NCBI GenBank assembly: GCA_025499625.1
Contig: JAFMVD010000039.1
Span: 1 to 56,650 of the forward strand
Source: Carboxylicivirga fragile
GTDB lineage: Bacteria; Bacteroidota; Bacteroidia; Bacteroidales; Marinilabiliaceae
Length of the DNA: 56,650 bases
Direction: 5' to 3'
Of the stretch, positions 34,637-43,927 are shown piece by piece. Position numbers and translations under genes: made by a program. The first letter of the stretch is position 1. Every line of letters begins with the position of its first letter. The notes beneath the pieces are model-generated. The model had not been told where the DNA came from, made no database searches, and saw nothing but the letters and a program-made list of their open reading frames with translations.

Positions 34637-35674
34637 ATGAAAAAGAATAAATCAAAACAATTATTCAGAATCGTATTATTGGTTGGAACAGTCGTATCGC
34701 TGTTTTTCGTTCCATGGTTATTGGTAAAGGCGTGGATAGTGCCTTTGCCAGAGACTGTTCAGGAACAATGTGATGAAGCCATTGGACATGGATTTGATGG
34801 AATGATTGTATACATAGATCAAAAGGGTCAAGTTCCCCAGTATTATACTTCGGGTTGGCATAAGAGAGAAACCAAGATACCCGCCAAACATGATGCACTA
34901 TTTAAAATTGCCAGCATAAGTAAATTGTACGATGCCGTGGCTATTACCAAATTGGTCGGTGATGGACGGCTTTCTTTGGATAAAACAATCGCTGATTATT
35001 TACCTGAACTTGTTGGGAGAATCGCTTATGCTGATAAAATTACCTTGAAGTTAATGGTGCAACATAGAAGTGGCATCCCCAATTTTACGGACGCTCCAAA
35101 ATTTTGGGAGGCTCCAACAGGTTCCTTTGACGAAAGTCTTGCCTTAATTGATGGTATGCCTGCTAATTTTGAACCTGACGAAAATTATGAGTATTGTAAT
35201 ACAAACTATTTGTTACTTAATAGAATCATGGATGATGAGTTGGGGTATGGTAACTTTCAATTCGTTCAAGAAGAAATTCTAAAGCCACTTGCACTTAACA
35301 ACACCTTTGGCTCAGTAAGTGAAGTAAACATTGAAGATGTGATGAGTGGCTATCATGTAGGTTATCCCCATGATTTAAAGGGAAATGATTATGGCATGCA
35401 AGCCTCAGCTAAAGATGTAGGCACTTTCCTAAGAGCATTAAATGATGGTTCTCTGTTTGAACCTGGAGAACAGGAAATATATTCATCCATCTATGAATTT
35501 GAGCATTCAGGTTGGGTTCCAGGCTACCAAAGTTTTGCCTTTTATAACAAAGAGCTTGATGCTGTTGTTGTTGCCTTCTATAGTACAACCGATGCTAAAT
35601 TGTACAATTGGAACTTATCAGAAATTATAAATAATCGAATAGTGAAAATATTGAAAAAGCAAAAAAGCTCATAA
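34637..35674 (+). CDS. Serine hydrolase (class C beta-lactamase-like fold)
   Basis: 345 residues. An uncleaved signal anchor at about 10-32 would hold it in the membrane facing the periplasm. SxxK is Ser93-Ile-Ser-Lys96, the YxN motif is Tyr186-Cys-Asn188, and 'FEHSGWVPGY' supplies the HxG-like third motif. This is the AmpC/D,D-peptidase/esterase superfamily. Similar stand-alone proteins in Bacteroidota are D-aminopeptidases, esterases or penicillin-binding relatives, so resistance should not be assumed. An upstream palindrome may control it. Confidence 0.88.
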   Translation: MKKNKSKQLFRIVLLVGTVVSLFFVPWLLVKAWIVPLPETVQEQCDEAIGHGFDGMIVYIDQKGQVPQYYTSGWHKRETKIPAKHDALFKIASISKLYDAVAITKLVGDGRLSLDKTIADYLPELVGRIAYADKITLKLMVQHRSGIPNFTDAPKFWEAPTGSFDESLALIDGMPANFEPDENYEYCNTNYLLLNRIMDDELGYGNFQFVQEEILKPLALNNTFGSVSEVNIEDVMSGYHVGYPHDLKGNDYGMQASAKDVGTFLRALNDGSLFEPGEQEIYSSIYEFEHSGWVPGYQSFAFYNKELDAVVVAFYSTTDAKLYNWNLSEIINNRIVKILKKQKSS

Positions 35675-35771
35675 CATTGTATGAGCAATCATTTCGCTAA
35701 TTATTTGAGAAGGAATATGTCCTCGAATAAAATTTGCTTATGATTGTTTTAAGCTATTATATGAGTTTAAA

Positions 35772-36659
35772 CTAACTAAGTTTTTCTTTAAAGAAATCGA
35801 TGGTTCGTTGCCATGCTAATTTCGCTGCAGCCTCGTCGTAACGTGGTGTGGTATCGTTATGGAAACCATGATTTGCATCTTCATACATATAAGCTTTATA
35901 GCTTTTATTGTTTGCCTTTAATGCTTCCTCGTAGGCTGGCCAGCCAGTATTCACTCTTTTATCTAATGATGCAAAGTGCAAAAGTAATGGTGCTTTAATT
36001 AAAGGAACATCTTCGGCTTTAGGTTGCCCACCATAAAAAGGTACGGCTGCTGGTAAATCTGGAATGCGAACGGCCATCATATTCGAAATCCAACCACCGA
36101 AACAAAAACCAACAACACCAACTTTTCCATTACTTTCTCCATGATCTTTCAAAAATGCTTGAGCAGCAATAAAATCTTCTAGCATTTCATTTTTGTCTCT
36201 GGTCTTTTGCATCGTACGACCTTCATCATCCGTACCCGGATAACCTCCTATGGGCGAAAGAGCATCTGGCGCAAAAGCAATAAATCCATCTAAGGCAGCC
36301 CTTCGGGCAACATCTTCAATATGAGGATTAAGACCTCTATTTTCATGAACAATAATAATTCCGGGCAATTTGGCGGAATTGTTTGCAGGTCGTGTAAGCA
36401 GGCCTTTAATGACTCCTCCACCTTTTGACGAATTATATTCGATGTATTCTGACTTTAATCTTAAATCATTGGATGCTATTTGTTGAGCAGCAACGTAATT
36501 AGGCATTAAAAAGTTCAATAAGCCTGCAACAGTAATTCCTCCTACTGCATAGGTAGTAAGCTTATTAACAAATTCACGTCGACTGAATTTATTGTGGGCA
36601 TAACCATCGTATAAATCAAAAACCTCTTGTTTTATGTCTTTCTTGCTGATCTTCTTCAT
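35772..36659 (-). CDS. Dienelactone-hydrolase-family protein with Tat-type signal
   Basis: 295 residues. The N-terminus has SRREF (26-30) followed by a hydrophobic stretch and 'AAQ', fitting a twin-arginine export signal. The catalytic triad is Cys186 in [10 protein letters not shown], Asp233 in SLDKRVN and His264 in ANHGFHN; cysteine as nucleophile is the mark of true dienelactone hydrolases. The natural substrate of exported members is not known. It stands alone on the minus strand with a 576-base gap upstream. Confidence 0.9.
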   Translation of the reverse strand: MKKISKKDIKQEVFDLYDGYAHNKFSRREFVNKLTTYAVGGITVAGLLNFLMPNYVAAQQIASNDLRLKSEYIEYNSSKGGGVIKGLLTRPANNSAKLPGIIIVHENRGLNPHIEDVARRAALDGFIAFAPDALSPIGGYPGTDDEGRTMQKTRDKNEMLEDFIAAQAFLKDHGESNGKVGVVGFCFGGWISNMMAVRIPDLPAAVPFYGGQPKAEDVPLIKAPLLLHFASLDKRVNTGWPAYEEALKANNKSYKAYMYEDANHGFHNDTTPRYDEAAAKLAWQRTIDFFKEKLS

Positions 36660-36897
36660 GACAATATGATTTGATTTACTTATTATAACATCTTATAAAT
36701 GAAAATGTTTGCCTTGATGTTTGTCTGGTGGTTTGAGCTGTTGAAATATTTAGAATGCTATTCTTTTAATGATGGGTTTAAATTCGAACTTGGAATTAAT
36801 TGAGAAAGAAATAAAATAAGAAATAGCTAACTTAGCCTTGAGCTATTATAATATATTATTCACAGTAGATGGATAAACAGATTACAGAGACATTAAT

Positions 36898-37026
36898 ATG
36901 ACAGAACCTTTACAGCGATATTTTACAGATAACTTTAAATGCAACGAGAATGAAATTTCTGAAATTACGAATTATTTTAAAGCTATATGTTGGCTGTGTC
37001 GCATGCTGATTTTAAATTGGCATTGA
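36898..37026 (+). pseudogene. Possible 5' remnant of a Crp/Fnr-family regulator
   Basis: ATG opens 42 codons: 'MTEPLQRYFTDNFKCNENEI' then 'SEITNYFKA', which matches the usual first 30 residues of Bacteroidota cAMP-binding-type regulators (short helix pair before the beta-roll). The resemblance ends at about 36992 and a stop comes at 37026. The rest of the gene is absent, so it is a truncated start, if the resemblance is real. Confidence 0.4.
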
Positions 37027-37130
37027 GCAGAATCTCCTTTTTTTAAAATTTCTACATTAAACTGCTCGAAAGAACCTATGTCCAATGGTTTTATAAATTT
37101 AGCTTGATGTCTAGACTCATCTATCTGCAT
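36972..37130 (-). other. Short open frame, possibly a gene fragment
   Basis: 52 codons from ATG at 37130: begins MQIDESRHQAKFIKPLDIGS and includes 'KKGDSAQCQFKISMRH'. Its composition is protein-like, unlike random AT-rich sequence. It overlaps the Crp-like remnant on the other strand near 36972-37026, so both cannot be intact; the join may be a rearrangement point. Not recognised. Confidence 0.3.
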
Positions 37131-37184
37131 ACGGTTTATTTAAAGTGCTTTAAAACCGAAACATCCCAACATTTCGGCAAGCTC

Positions 37185-37227
37185 AATGTAACACATCTAA
37201 CATCCTAACATCTGCACATCGAACATC
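37185..37227. repeat. Degenerate AACATC tract
   Basis: About six imperfect copies of (A)ACATC in 43 bases (for example TAACATCCTAACATCTG), ending nine bases before the stop of the next minus-strand gene. Confidence 0.6.
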
Positions 37228-37235
37228 TTTAAACC

Positions 37236-39443
37236 TTACTCTTGTCCCTTGCGCCAACTCTCTTTACTTAGTAATTCGCCTGCTTTGGTGTAATGTTTCC
37301 ATTTTCCATGACGCAGACCATTCTTGTATCTGCCTTCAATCTTTAATTGTCCGTTGCGGTAGTAATAAAATGCATCGCCATCAAATAGGCCATCGTCAGA
37401 TGTGAGCTCAGCTTTTTTGCGGCTATTGCTGTAATATTCCTTATAGTCGCCAACCATTACGTCATCATCAAACTCTACTTCGGCTTTTATATTATGCGCT
37501 TCATCGTCGAAATAAAAAATAGCCATGCCATCAACTTTTCCATCGTTATAGGGGATGGCAGCTTTAATGCGGCCACTGGTATAATAACTACGCCATAAAC
37601 CATGTAAGAGACTGTCGCGCATTTCTCCTTCGTGAATAATGAGACTATCTTGTACCCGCTCAGGATGTGTCACCCAATAGTCAACATGGCCTTCGCTCCA
37701 GGGAAAAGTATCGTCGGGAATTAACTTGAATTTCAATTCGCGGTATTCATCCACATATAGTTCCTCTGCTGAGTTTTGTAGTTTTTCCAACTCCTCGTAT
37801 AACATGGTGTTATCATCGTGCTGTGCCAGTATGCTGGTTTCAAAAAAGGCATCACTAGAGTTTAGCTGACAGCCGATGTTGGCAAATTTTATCAGTAGAT
37901 TTTTATTTTGTTTCAAACTTTTTCGTGCATCAGCATTACTGTAATGATAAAGGTGCTGATAAACTTTTGGCATTTGAATGAACATGGAGAAGTTGCACTG
38001 TGGTTCGAATTGAGCGATAAATTCGTTGAATGAAGGTGTGCGTGCCAGTGTATTCCCAACTAGGTAATCATCGATCATATCCATTAATGAACTGGCCGAG
38101 TTTGAAAATACCACATAGTTATCGATGTAAGCAAAATAGGGTTTTTCCATGTTTGACATCAATCCGCCAAAGAATAGTTTAAAGAATCCTTTCATCTGCA
38201 AAAGGTGGATGTGATGGTTGCGGTATTCGATTTGATCGAACCTTACAGGCGTGCGCTTTTTTATGTGTTGAAGCAAAAGTGCCATTTTTTCCTTGGCCAA
38301 ATCAATGTCATTCGCTTTAATGGCCATGAGCGCATCCAATTCTCGTGCATTCGATTCTGGTCGTAATTTTGCCAAAGCAAATTCGCCATCCAACCACGAG
38401 AATAATACATCGTCAAAATCAAGGTCTAACCACTTTTCGCTTCGTTCAATATTTTCGATGTATTCTTCATGTTTAATCGAATCACTGGCTTTGTGTTCTT
38501 TCAGTAAGTCATCATAAAAATCGCGAAAGTTCCCAGTGTTCAGGGTCATCATAATGGCTGTCTTGGCCGGAAACAAAGTATGCGCTTCCAAATCGCCAGC
38601 TTGCGCTTTTGCCAATGCTTTTACAATGGATGGGATAGAGTCGTGATAGTTGGTAAAGCCGTTTAACTGAATGTTTTTTTCTTGCCAATGCGCTACCATA
38701 GCCGAGTAAGCCATTACTTCGCTTAGATCTACTAATATTGGTTTTAAATCAGGGTATTGACTGCCCGCAAAAAGGTGTAATTGACTGTAGTTGATGTATA
38801 AGTTGAGCAGGCCAGAGCTATTTCTTTGTTGAGCAGCAATAAACTTATCATTCTGAAACCCGATTCCACTGTTTAGTTCTTTGATGCTTAGTTTTAATAG
38901 TTGAGACGAAAAGGAGCCAATTAGCAGGTTTTCTTTTATACTAAGATGGATAATGTCCTGTGGCTGATCGTAGCAAAGGCTATAGATTTTGGTATCATCA
39001 TAATTATGTTCGCCCAATTCATAATCGAATAGTTTGGCCAATTGTGGAAGTACCGATAATTGTCCGTACTTACCAATATCAATGGCAAAAACGGTTTCAA
39101 AATCGCTATTGTTGAGCATTTGTACCGAAATAGCCAGAGGCCGATTTTTAAAGAGCTTTCTTAAAATAGCATTCTCCATCATTAGCGAATCGAAATGCAT
39201 CATGTTGGCATCATACTCATCTAAAAGGTCTGCCTCAATTAAACTTTCCCAAAGGGCACTTTCTTTTACTTCTTTCCAGCCAAGTGTCAGGTTCTCGGTT
39301 TCCACTACAATTACTGAACTAGGGTGCATGGCTTCAATGCATTGCAATTTATCAACCTTAAGTGTTTGCATATAGATGAAGAAAGCGCCAATACCCAAGG
39401 TAATGATGGCAATAGCGATTAGGAAGTATTTTAGAAATCTCAT
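37236..39443 (-). CDS. Large membrane-anchored protein, DUF3352-like with C-terminal MORN repeats
   Basis: 735 residues. One membrane segment at about 5-27 anchors a long extracytoplasmic part. Residues about 30-540 resemble the DUF3352 style ('LDLDFDDVLFSWLDGEFALA', 'YFAYIDNYVVFSNSASSLMD'), a beta-rich domain of unknown role. The last 150 residues hold about five MORN-type repeats ('GLWRSYYTSGRIKAAIPY', 'GDAFYYYRNGQLKIEGRYKN', 'GLRHGKWKHYTKAGELLSKE'). Architecture suggests a surface or periplasmic scaffold. Bacteroidota have similar proteins, but the function is unknown. Confidence 0.8.
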   Translation of the reverse strand: MRFLKYFLIAIAIITLGIGAFFIYMQTLKVDKLQCIEAMHPSSVIVVETENLTLGWKEVKESALWESLIEADLLDEYDANMMHFDSLMMENAILRKLFKNRPLAISVQMLNNSDFETVFAIDIGKYGQLSVLPQLAKLFDYELGEHNYDDTKIYSLCYDQPQDIIHLSIKENLLIGSFSSQLLKLSIKELNSGIGFQNDKFIAAQQRNSSGLLNLYINYSQLHLFAGSQYPDLKPILVDLSEVMAYSAMVAHWQEKNIQLNGFTNYHDSIPSIVKALAKAQAGDLEAHTLFPAKTAIMMTLNTGNFRDFYDDLLKEHKASDSIKHEEYIENIERSEKWLDLDFDDVLFSWLDGEFALAKLRPESNARELDALMAIKANDIDLAKEKMALLLQHIKKRTPVRFDQIEYRNHHIHLLQMKGFFKLFFGGLMSNMEKPYFAYIDNYVVFSNSASSLMDMIDDYLVGNTLARTPSFNEFIAQFEPQCNFSMFIQMPKVYQHLYHYSNADARKSLKQNKNLLIKFANIGCQLNSSDAFFETSILAQHDDNTMLYEELEKLQNSAEELYVDEYRELKFKLIPDDTFPWSEGHVDYWVTHPERVQDSLIIHEGEMRDSLLHGLWRSYYTSGRIKAAIPYNDGKVDGMAIFYFDDEAHNIKAEVEFDDDVMVGDYKEYYSNSRKKAELTSDDGLFDGDAFYYYRNGQLKIEGRYKNGLRHGKWKHYTKAGELLSKESWRKGQE

Positions 39444-39488
39444 AATTGAGCTTTGATTAGAATTTAGCTCTAATTAAGCAATATTTTT

Positions 39489-39519
39489 AGAAGCAGAGAA
39501 GTGAAGGGCAGAAGAAGCA
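39489..39519. repeat. Degenerate GAAG-rich tract
   Basis: Purine-rich repeats of AGAAG/AGAGAAG/GCAGAAG upstream of the DUF3352-like gene. One of several short periodic tracts in the window. Confidence 0.35.
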
Positions 39520-39542
39520 ATTAATTTAGATTGATTTTTTAT

Positions 39543-39588
39543 ACTCATCCGATGACTATTTACATTATACAAGAGTCATCGGATGAGT
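39543..39588. repeat. 46-nt palindromic element (copy A)
   Basis: Perfect 15-base arms, ACTCATCCGATGACT and its complement, around 16 bases. It lies between the asnA stop and the DUF3352-like start on the minus strand. No T-tract follows in the direction of transcription. It has the same 15+16+15 geometry as the elements at 43099, 47347 and 48957, although its arm sequence differs. Confidence 0.85.
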
Positions 39589-39597
39589 TGGTAGTAT

Positions 39598-39655
39598 CTA
39601 AAAGTCTATTGTCTATAAATCTAATAATCTATTATCTACATTTCTAAATTCTACT
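39598..39655. repeat. Degenerate TCTA/TCTAAT tract
   Basis: Repeats of TCTATT, TCTATAAATCTAATAATC and TCTAC fill the 58 bases just after the asnA stop. Confidence 0.5.
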
Positions 39656-39656
39656 T

Positions 39657-40694
39657 TTAAACCAATACAATTTTATTGGCTGCACACTCTTTGCGCATAT
39701 CTTCAGGCCAAATGCTAGCTTGTATTTCACCAATGTGTGCTTTACGTAGGAAGAACATACATAGGCGCGATTGGCCAATTCCACCGCCGATTGACAATGG
39801 TAGTTCGCCGTTCAGAAGGCGCTTGTGGAAAAGTAATTCTTTGCGATCAGTGCAGCCTTCTATTTCAAGTTGCTTGGCTAATACCTCAGGGCTTACACGG
39901 ATTCCCATCGATGATAATTCGAATGAACGTTCTAGTATTGGGTTCCAAACCAAAATATCGCCATTTAAGCCTTTATAACCTTCAGCTGTTTCTGTGCTCC
40001 AATCATCGTAATCAGGAGCGCGTCCATCGTGTTTTTCACCGTGCGATAATTTGCTACCAATGCCCATTAAAAATACTGCTCCATATTCTTTGGCAGCTGC
40101 ATCTTCTCGTTCTTTGGGGCTAAGGGTAGGGTATTTTGCCAATAAGTCCTCACTATGTATAAAAGTGATGTCTTCTGGAAGGATGGGTACAATTTCCGGA
40201 TAGCGTTCATAAACAATAAACTCAGTTCGTTTCATCACTTCATAAATCTTCTTTACAATGTGCTTCAGAAAATCAAGTTTATATTCTTCCTTCGAAATGT
40301 GGCGTTCCCAATCCCACTGATCAACATATAAAGAGTGGATGTTACTTAATTCTTCATCGGGGCGGATGGCATTCATATCGGTATATAAACCATAACTGCT
40401 CTCGATACCATATTCGGCCAGCATCATACGTTTCCACTTGGCCAAGGAATGTACCACCTCGGCTTGTGCGTCACCAAATTCTTTAACAGGGAAGGATACT
40501 GGACGTTCCGTTCCATTAAGGTCATCGTTAATACCGGTTCCTTTCATAACAAAAAGAGGAGCGGTAACTCTACGCAGTCGTAATTCAGCAGATAGGGCCG
40601 TTTGGAAATGATCTTTAACTACCTTAATAGCATGTTCGGTTTGTTTAAGATCTAATGATGAGCGGTAGTTTTTAGGTATAAATAGTTTAGCCAT
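39657..40694 (-). CDS. asnA: Aspartate--ammonia ligase (asparagine synthetase A)
   Basis: 345 residues, the class-II-aaRS-like AsnA. Visible landmarks: 'TGINDDLNGTERPVSF' near the N-terminus, 'HSLYVDQWDWE', 'DILVWNPILERSFELSSMGI' and the C-terminal SIGGGIGQSRLCMFFL (motif-3-like). It uses ATP and ammonia to amidate aspartate in the cytoplasm. Length matches the family. A palindromic element lies in its 3' spacer. Confidence 0.96.
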   Translation of the reverse strand: MAKLFIPKNYRSSLDLKQTEHAIKVVKDHFQTALSAELRLRRVTAPLFVMKGTGINDDLNGTERPVSFPVKEFGDAQAEVVHSLAKWKRMMLAEYGIESSYGLYTDMNAIRPDEELSNIHSLYVDQWDWERHISKEEYKLDFLKHIVKKIYEVMKRTEFIVYERYPEIVPILPEDITFIHSEDLLAKYPTLSPKEREDAAAKEYGAVFLMGIGSKLSHGEKHDGRAPDYDDWSTETAEGYKGLNGDILVWNPILERSFELSSMGIRVSPEVLAKQLEIEGCTDRKELLFHKRLLNGELPLSIGGGIGQSRLCMFFLRKAHIGEIQASIWPEDMRKECAANKIVLV

Positions 40695-40844
40695 AACTTG
40701 GAAATAATAATAGTTTGAAATTAATACTTGTGGATTTGTTTCAAATTCAACACAAACATGGTAAAAATATTTTGAATTATAATCATATTGTAATAAAAAT
40801 CATAAATATGAAAGTAATAGGCTTGGTTTGGTGTCAGTTTAATT

Positions 40845-40875
40845 ATTGCTAATGCCCGCGGAAAGACTATTTTTG
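40845..40875 (+). promoter_or_regulatory. Probable promoter of the MFS gene
   Basis: ATTG at 40845-40848, 19 bases, then TATTTTTG at 40868-40875 (exact -7 consensus), 20 bases before the ATG. Confidence 0.5.
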
Positions 40876-40895
40876 CGCTGCATTAAAGCGGCGGT

Positions 40896-42077
40896 ATGTA
40901 TTCAGGTAACATTACAAAACTGTATTTGATAAAGGTGGCAAAGTGGTTTATGCTTACTATGCCTATTCTTCTTTTGTTTTTTCAGGACCTTGGTTTTACG
41001 GTTGAAGAGTCGTTTCAGTTAAAGGCCATATATAGTATAGCCATCGTTATTTTTGAAATACCATCGGGTTATGCAGCCGATGTACTTGGTCGCCGAAAAA
41101 CACTTATTATTGGAAGTATATTGGGTACTCTTGGCTTTGCTATTTACTCCTTTACCAGTGGTTTCTATGCATTTTTGGCGGCAGAGTTAGTTTTGGGAAT
41201 CGGACAAAGTTTTATTAGTGGAGCTGATTCTGCATTGCTTTACGATAGTTTAAAGGCCGATGGCCGTGAGAAAGATTACCTTAAATACGAGGGGCGCAAT
41301 TTTTCGGTTGGTAACTTCAGCGAAGCCATAGCTGGTTTTATGGGTGGAGCCTTGGCTGAGATTAGTTTACGCATGCCTTTCTATTTTCAAACAGGTATTG
41401 CTTTTATTGCCATTCCGGCGGCGTTTATGTTGATTGAACCACAATTGTATACCCGAACACAAAAGGCTACCATGCGCGATATTTGGAATGTGGTTAAGTA
41501 TGCCATGCTGACCAATAAGAGTTTGCGCTATAACATTATTTATTCATCCATAATTGGTTCGGCTACACTAACCATGGCATGGGTTTATCCCTTGTATCTC
41601 AAGGAGATTAATTTTCGTGAAATCGAGATTGGAGCAACAAGTACAGCGTTAAATTTAGTGGTTGGTTTAACAACTCTGGTAGCATATAAAATAGAACAAC
41701 GTTTAAGGCCGAAATCAACAGTAATTGGTGTCACTCTGGTTATTACCGGGGCTTTTATTGCAGCCGGACTGTTGCATTCGATCTATGTGTTACCTGTTTT
41801 GGTTATTTTCTATTTCTCACGAGGAATAGCCACACCTGTTCTGAAAGATTACATAAACCGCATTACATCATCTGATATGCGTGCCACCGTGTTGTCTATT
41901 CGTAGCTTAATTATTCGTGCTAATTTTTCCATTCTGGCGCCTTTGTTTGGTTATATGACTGACCGCCTAACATTAAGTCAGGCCTTTGTGATTATTGGAG
42001 CCATATTTATGGTATTAACAGGTTCAAGTATATACCTTTTTCTACGTTCATTGGAAAAACAAGAAAATTCACATTAA
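40896..42077 (+). CDS. MFS transporter
   Basis: 393 residues with twelve hydrophobic segments. The loop 'GYAADVLGRRKTLIIGSILG' between segments 2 and 3 is the MFS signature motif A, and a second copy-like 'GYMTDRLTLSQAF' lies between 10 and 11. Substrate cannot be read from sequence; the closest style is small-molecule or drug exporters. It is convergent with the BASS-type transporter, nine bases apart, with no visible terminator between them. Confidence 0.88.
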   Translation: MYSGNITKLYLIKVAKWFMLTMPILLLFFQDLGFTVEESFQLKAIYSIAIVIFEIPSGYAADVLGRRKTLIIGSILGTLGFAIYSFTSGFYAFLAAELVLGIGQSFISGADSALLYDSLKADGREKDYLKYEGRNFSVGNFSEAIAGFMGGALAEISLRMPFYFQTGIAFIAIPAAFMLIEPQLYTRTQKATMRDIWNVVKYAMLTNKSLRYNIIYSSIIGSATLTMAWVYPLYLKEINFREIEIGATSTALNLVVGLTTLVAYKIEQRLRPKSTVIGVTLVITGAFIAAGLLHSIYVLPVLVIFYFSRGIATPVLKDYINRITSSDMRATVLSIRSLIIRANFSILAPLFGYMTDRLTLSQAFVIIGAIFMVLTGSSIYLFLRSLEKQENSH

Positions 42078-42086
42078 GCGTTTTTG

Positions 42087-43010
42087 TTACTTGTTTTTCT
42101 TTCGCTTGTAATCCTGCCGAAAGGAGAGGGATAAGAGATAAAGTAAAACAAATATTGGCAAAACAGCTGTTGGTATAGCTGCCTTCTTACCAAATAATGT
42201 TAATGCTGTTACAACAGCAAATCCTGAGCTTTTAATGGTTAGCAGTAAATTCTGAGATACCAGGAAAGCTGGGTTTTTAATCCATCTTTTTGCAAGATAT
42301 TCATATGTGAAACCCATTACAAAGTGAGTACAGAATAATACAAGTGCAATGTTGAAAAGGATGCTTGTTTCATCAAAGAACACAGAACGATTGACTCCAA
42401 TGGCAATAAATATTAGAGTGGCAAAGCCCCAATCTACTATTTTTCCGCGTATCAATTCAACTTTTGGCAACCACTTAGGCAGTAATAAGAATCGTGATAA
42501 GATTAATGGGACTACAATGGTTTTTAGCATGAGCACAAATAAACTCATTGATGAGATGCCATCATTACCGGTTAGCCACCCAACTGCGAAAGGAGTGAGG
42601 AATATGGCGCATAGAAAGGCTCCTAATACTCCCTTAATGGCATATTCAACATCGCCTTTTAAAATGTTTGAAAATGGAATAATGGCCACACCGGGAGTTG
42701 TTGTTGCAATAACTACAAACCCATAGAATAATTCCTTATCATCTATTAGCCAATTGGCAAGTAGGATGCTTACCACTGCATATATTAGGTAGTTCAAAAG
42801 CGCCCCCATCATCATAGGTTTGTACAACTTTGAAGGTGGATATAAGCTTTTTGTACGAATATTAGTCATTGAGAACGTCATGACTAAAGCCAATATATAA
42901 ATGGTGTAATCCTTAATGTTGTTGGCAAAATCGCCAATAGACAGGCCTAGAACCACGGCTAATATTAATACAAAATTTCTGTTCTTAATGAGGTTTACGA
43001 TAAAGGTCAT
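42087..43010 (-). CDS. BASS-type (bile acid:sodium symporter-like) membrane transporter
   Basis: 307 residues, nine or ten hydrophobic segments. Family marks: 'ALVMTFSMTNIR' early, 'VVIATTTPGVAIIPFSNILK' in the middle crossover helix, and an 'SSGFAVVTALTLFGKKAAIP' stretch near the end. Members move organic anions with sodium. It is divergent from the zinc-ribbon-like gene, with a 46-nt palindromic element upstream. Substrate unknown. Confidence 0.8.
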   Translation of the reverse strand: MTFIVNLIKNRNFVLILAVVLGLSIGDFANNIKDYTIYILALVMTFSMTNIRTKSLYPPSKLYKPMMMGALLNYLIYAVVSILLANWLIDDKELFYGFVVIATTTPGVAIIPFSNILKGDVEYAIKGVLGAFLCAIFLTPFAVGWLTGNDGISSMSLFVLMLKTIVVPLILSRFLLLPKWLPKVELIRGKIVDWGFATLIFIAIGVNRSVFFDETSILFNIALVLFCTHFVMGFTYEYLAKRWIKNPAFLVSQNLLLTIKSSGFAVVTALTLFGKKAAIPTAVLPIFVLLYLLSLSFRQDYKRKKNK

Positions 43011-43098
43011 GGTTTAATATTTTGCTTTTAAGAAGCGTAAAATTACAAAGAACAAGATGAAATAATTGATGCTAAAACATGATATTTGGTATTGTTCT

Positions 43099-43144
43099 AA
43101 GGAGCGGCTCTTTTTGAGTGTTTGAAAATAAGAGCCGCTCCATT
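43099..43144. repeat. 46-nt palindromic element (copy C)
   Basis: GGAGCGGCTCTT at 43101-43112 and its exact complement at 43130-43141. Full extent with outer bases is 46. It lies in the divergent spacer upstream of both neighbouring genes, so it is not a terminator. Nearly the same arm as the element at 47347. Confidence 0.88.
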
Positions 43145-43174
43145 CGTTTACTATTAGTTTTTACTGAAAGAGTT

Positions 43175-43203
43175 TTTGGAAAGCGCAATTTGCCTTACTT
43201 TTG
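43175..43203 (+). promoter_or_regulatory. Possible promoter of the 197-residue unknown
   Basis: TTTG at 43175-43178 and TACTTTTG at 43196-43203 (exact -7) with a 17-base spacer, slightly short. ATG is 16 bases further. Confidence 0.42.
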
Positions 43204-43219
43204 AGCAAATTATAAAAAA

Positions 43220-43813
43220 ATGTCAGAATCAATACATATCAACAACTATATACCCATTCCACCAATCTTTTATCCCGAAGGCAGTGATAAACCATTCTGC
43301 AATTGCAAGGTGTGTGGAAAGGAGCTGATGGAGAGTGGAGAGCCCTATTTGATTGAAAAGGCTTATGGTCAGGATTTAGAAAAGGAAAAGCGTCAGGTTA
43401 TATTTGAATTTGTGTATTGTTTCGATTGTGTGCAAGAAGTGCATGAAACCTTATCAGTAGAGTCGAGGGTAAAAATTGCTGAGTATATGAAACAGAATAC
43501 CAACCTTGAACAACGTGATGCTGAGTTGAAAAAGCATGAGCTGTTCGATGTGGACATCTGGTTACACAATTGTGTTGTTAAAAATCAGAGCATCGATGAG
43601 GTAAAGGAGTTTCAGATATACGCATTGTGCCAAGGAGGAGATTTGCTGTTTCATCAGGCGCCATATATGATTTGTGGCGATGCTGTTGATGAAATTGCGG
43701 GTTTACTATCCAATAAATCGTTAGATATATTAAATGATTTAATGACCGATTTGATTGATCTTCCTCCAGAGTTTAGCGAGTTATTCAAAACACGTCATCC
43801 TATTTTAATTTAA
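43220..43813 (+). CDS. Cysteine-rich protein of unknown function
   Basis: 197 residues, no signal peptide or membrane segment, so cytoplasmic. The N-terminal part has CNCKVCG (about 28-34) and 'YCFDCVQE' (about 72-79), two CxxC-type knuckles that can make one zinc site. The rest is acidic and helical with several more scattered Cys. No known family recognised. Upstream of, and 115 bases from, the RsmI-like gene, which has its own promoter signal. Confidence 0.7.
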   Translation: MSESIHINNYIPIPPIFYPEGSDKPFCNCKVCGKELMESGEPYLIEKAYGQDLEKEKRQVIFEFVYCFDCVQEVHETLSVESRVKIAEYMKQNTNLEQRDAELKKHELFDVDIWLHNCVVKNQSIDEVKEFQIYALCQGGDLLFHQAPYMICGDAVDEIAGLLSNKSLDILNDLMTDLIDLPPEFSELFKTRHPILI

Positions 43814-43830
43814 GCTTCGTATCAAAGTAG

Positions 43831-43861
43831 GTTGATATAAAACTTATTCTTGATACTTTTG
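43831..43861 (+). promoter_or_regulatory. Probable promoter of the RsmI-like gene
   Basis: GTTG at 43831-43834, exactly 19 bases, then TACTTTTG at 43854-43861. ATG is 67 bases further. Confidence 0.5.
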
Positions 43862-43927
43862 CAGCATTAACAACAATAATTTATCCGTCTTGATACTTAA
43901 TACTCTTTTCTTGATACTAATATTAAA

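Larger units (their letters stand above)
36660..37235. other. 576-base intergenic region with gene remnants
   Basis: Contains the dienelactone hydrolase promoter region near 36660-36890, a remnant resembling the start of a Crp/Fnr-family regulator (36898-37026), an overlapping short frame on the other strand, and a periodic AACATC tract at 37185-37227. No intact gene is visible. Confidence 0.6.

Noticed and set aside
34637-35674. Call as a beta-lactamase conferring resistance
   Set aside because: The fold and motifs fit, but many relatives are esterases or peptidases and nothing in the context supports resistance.
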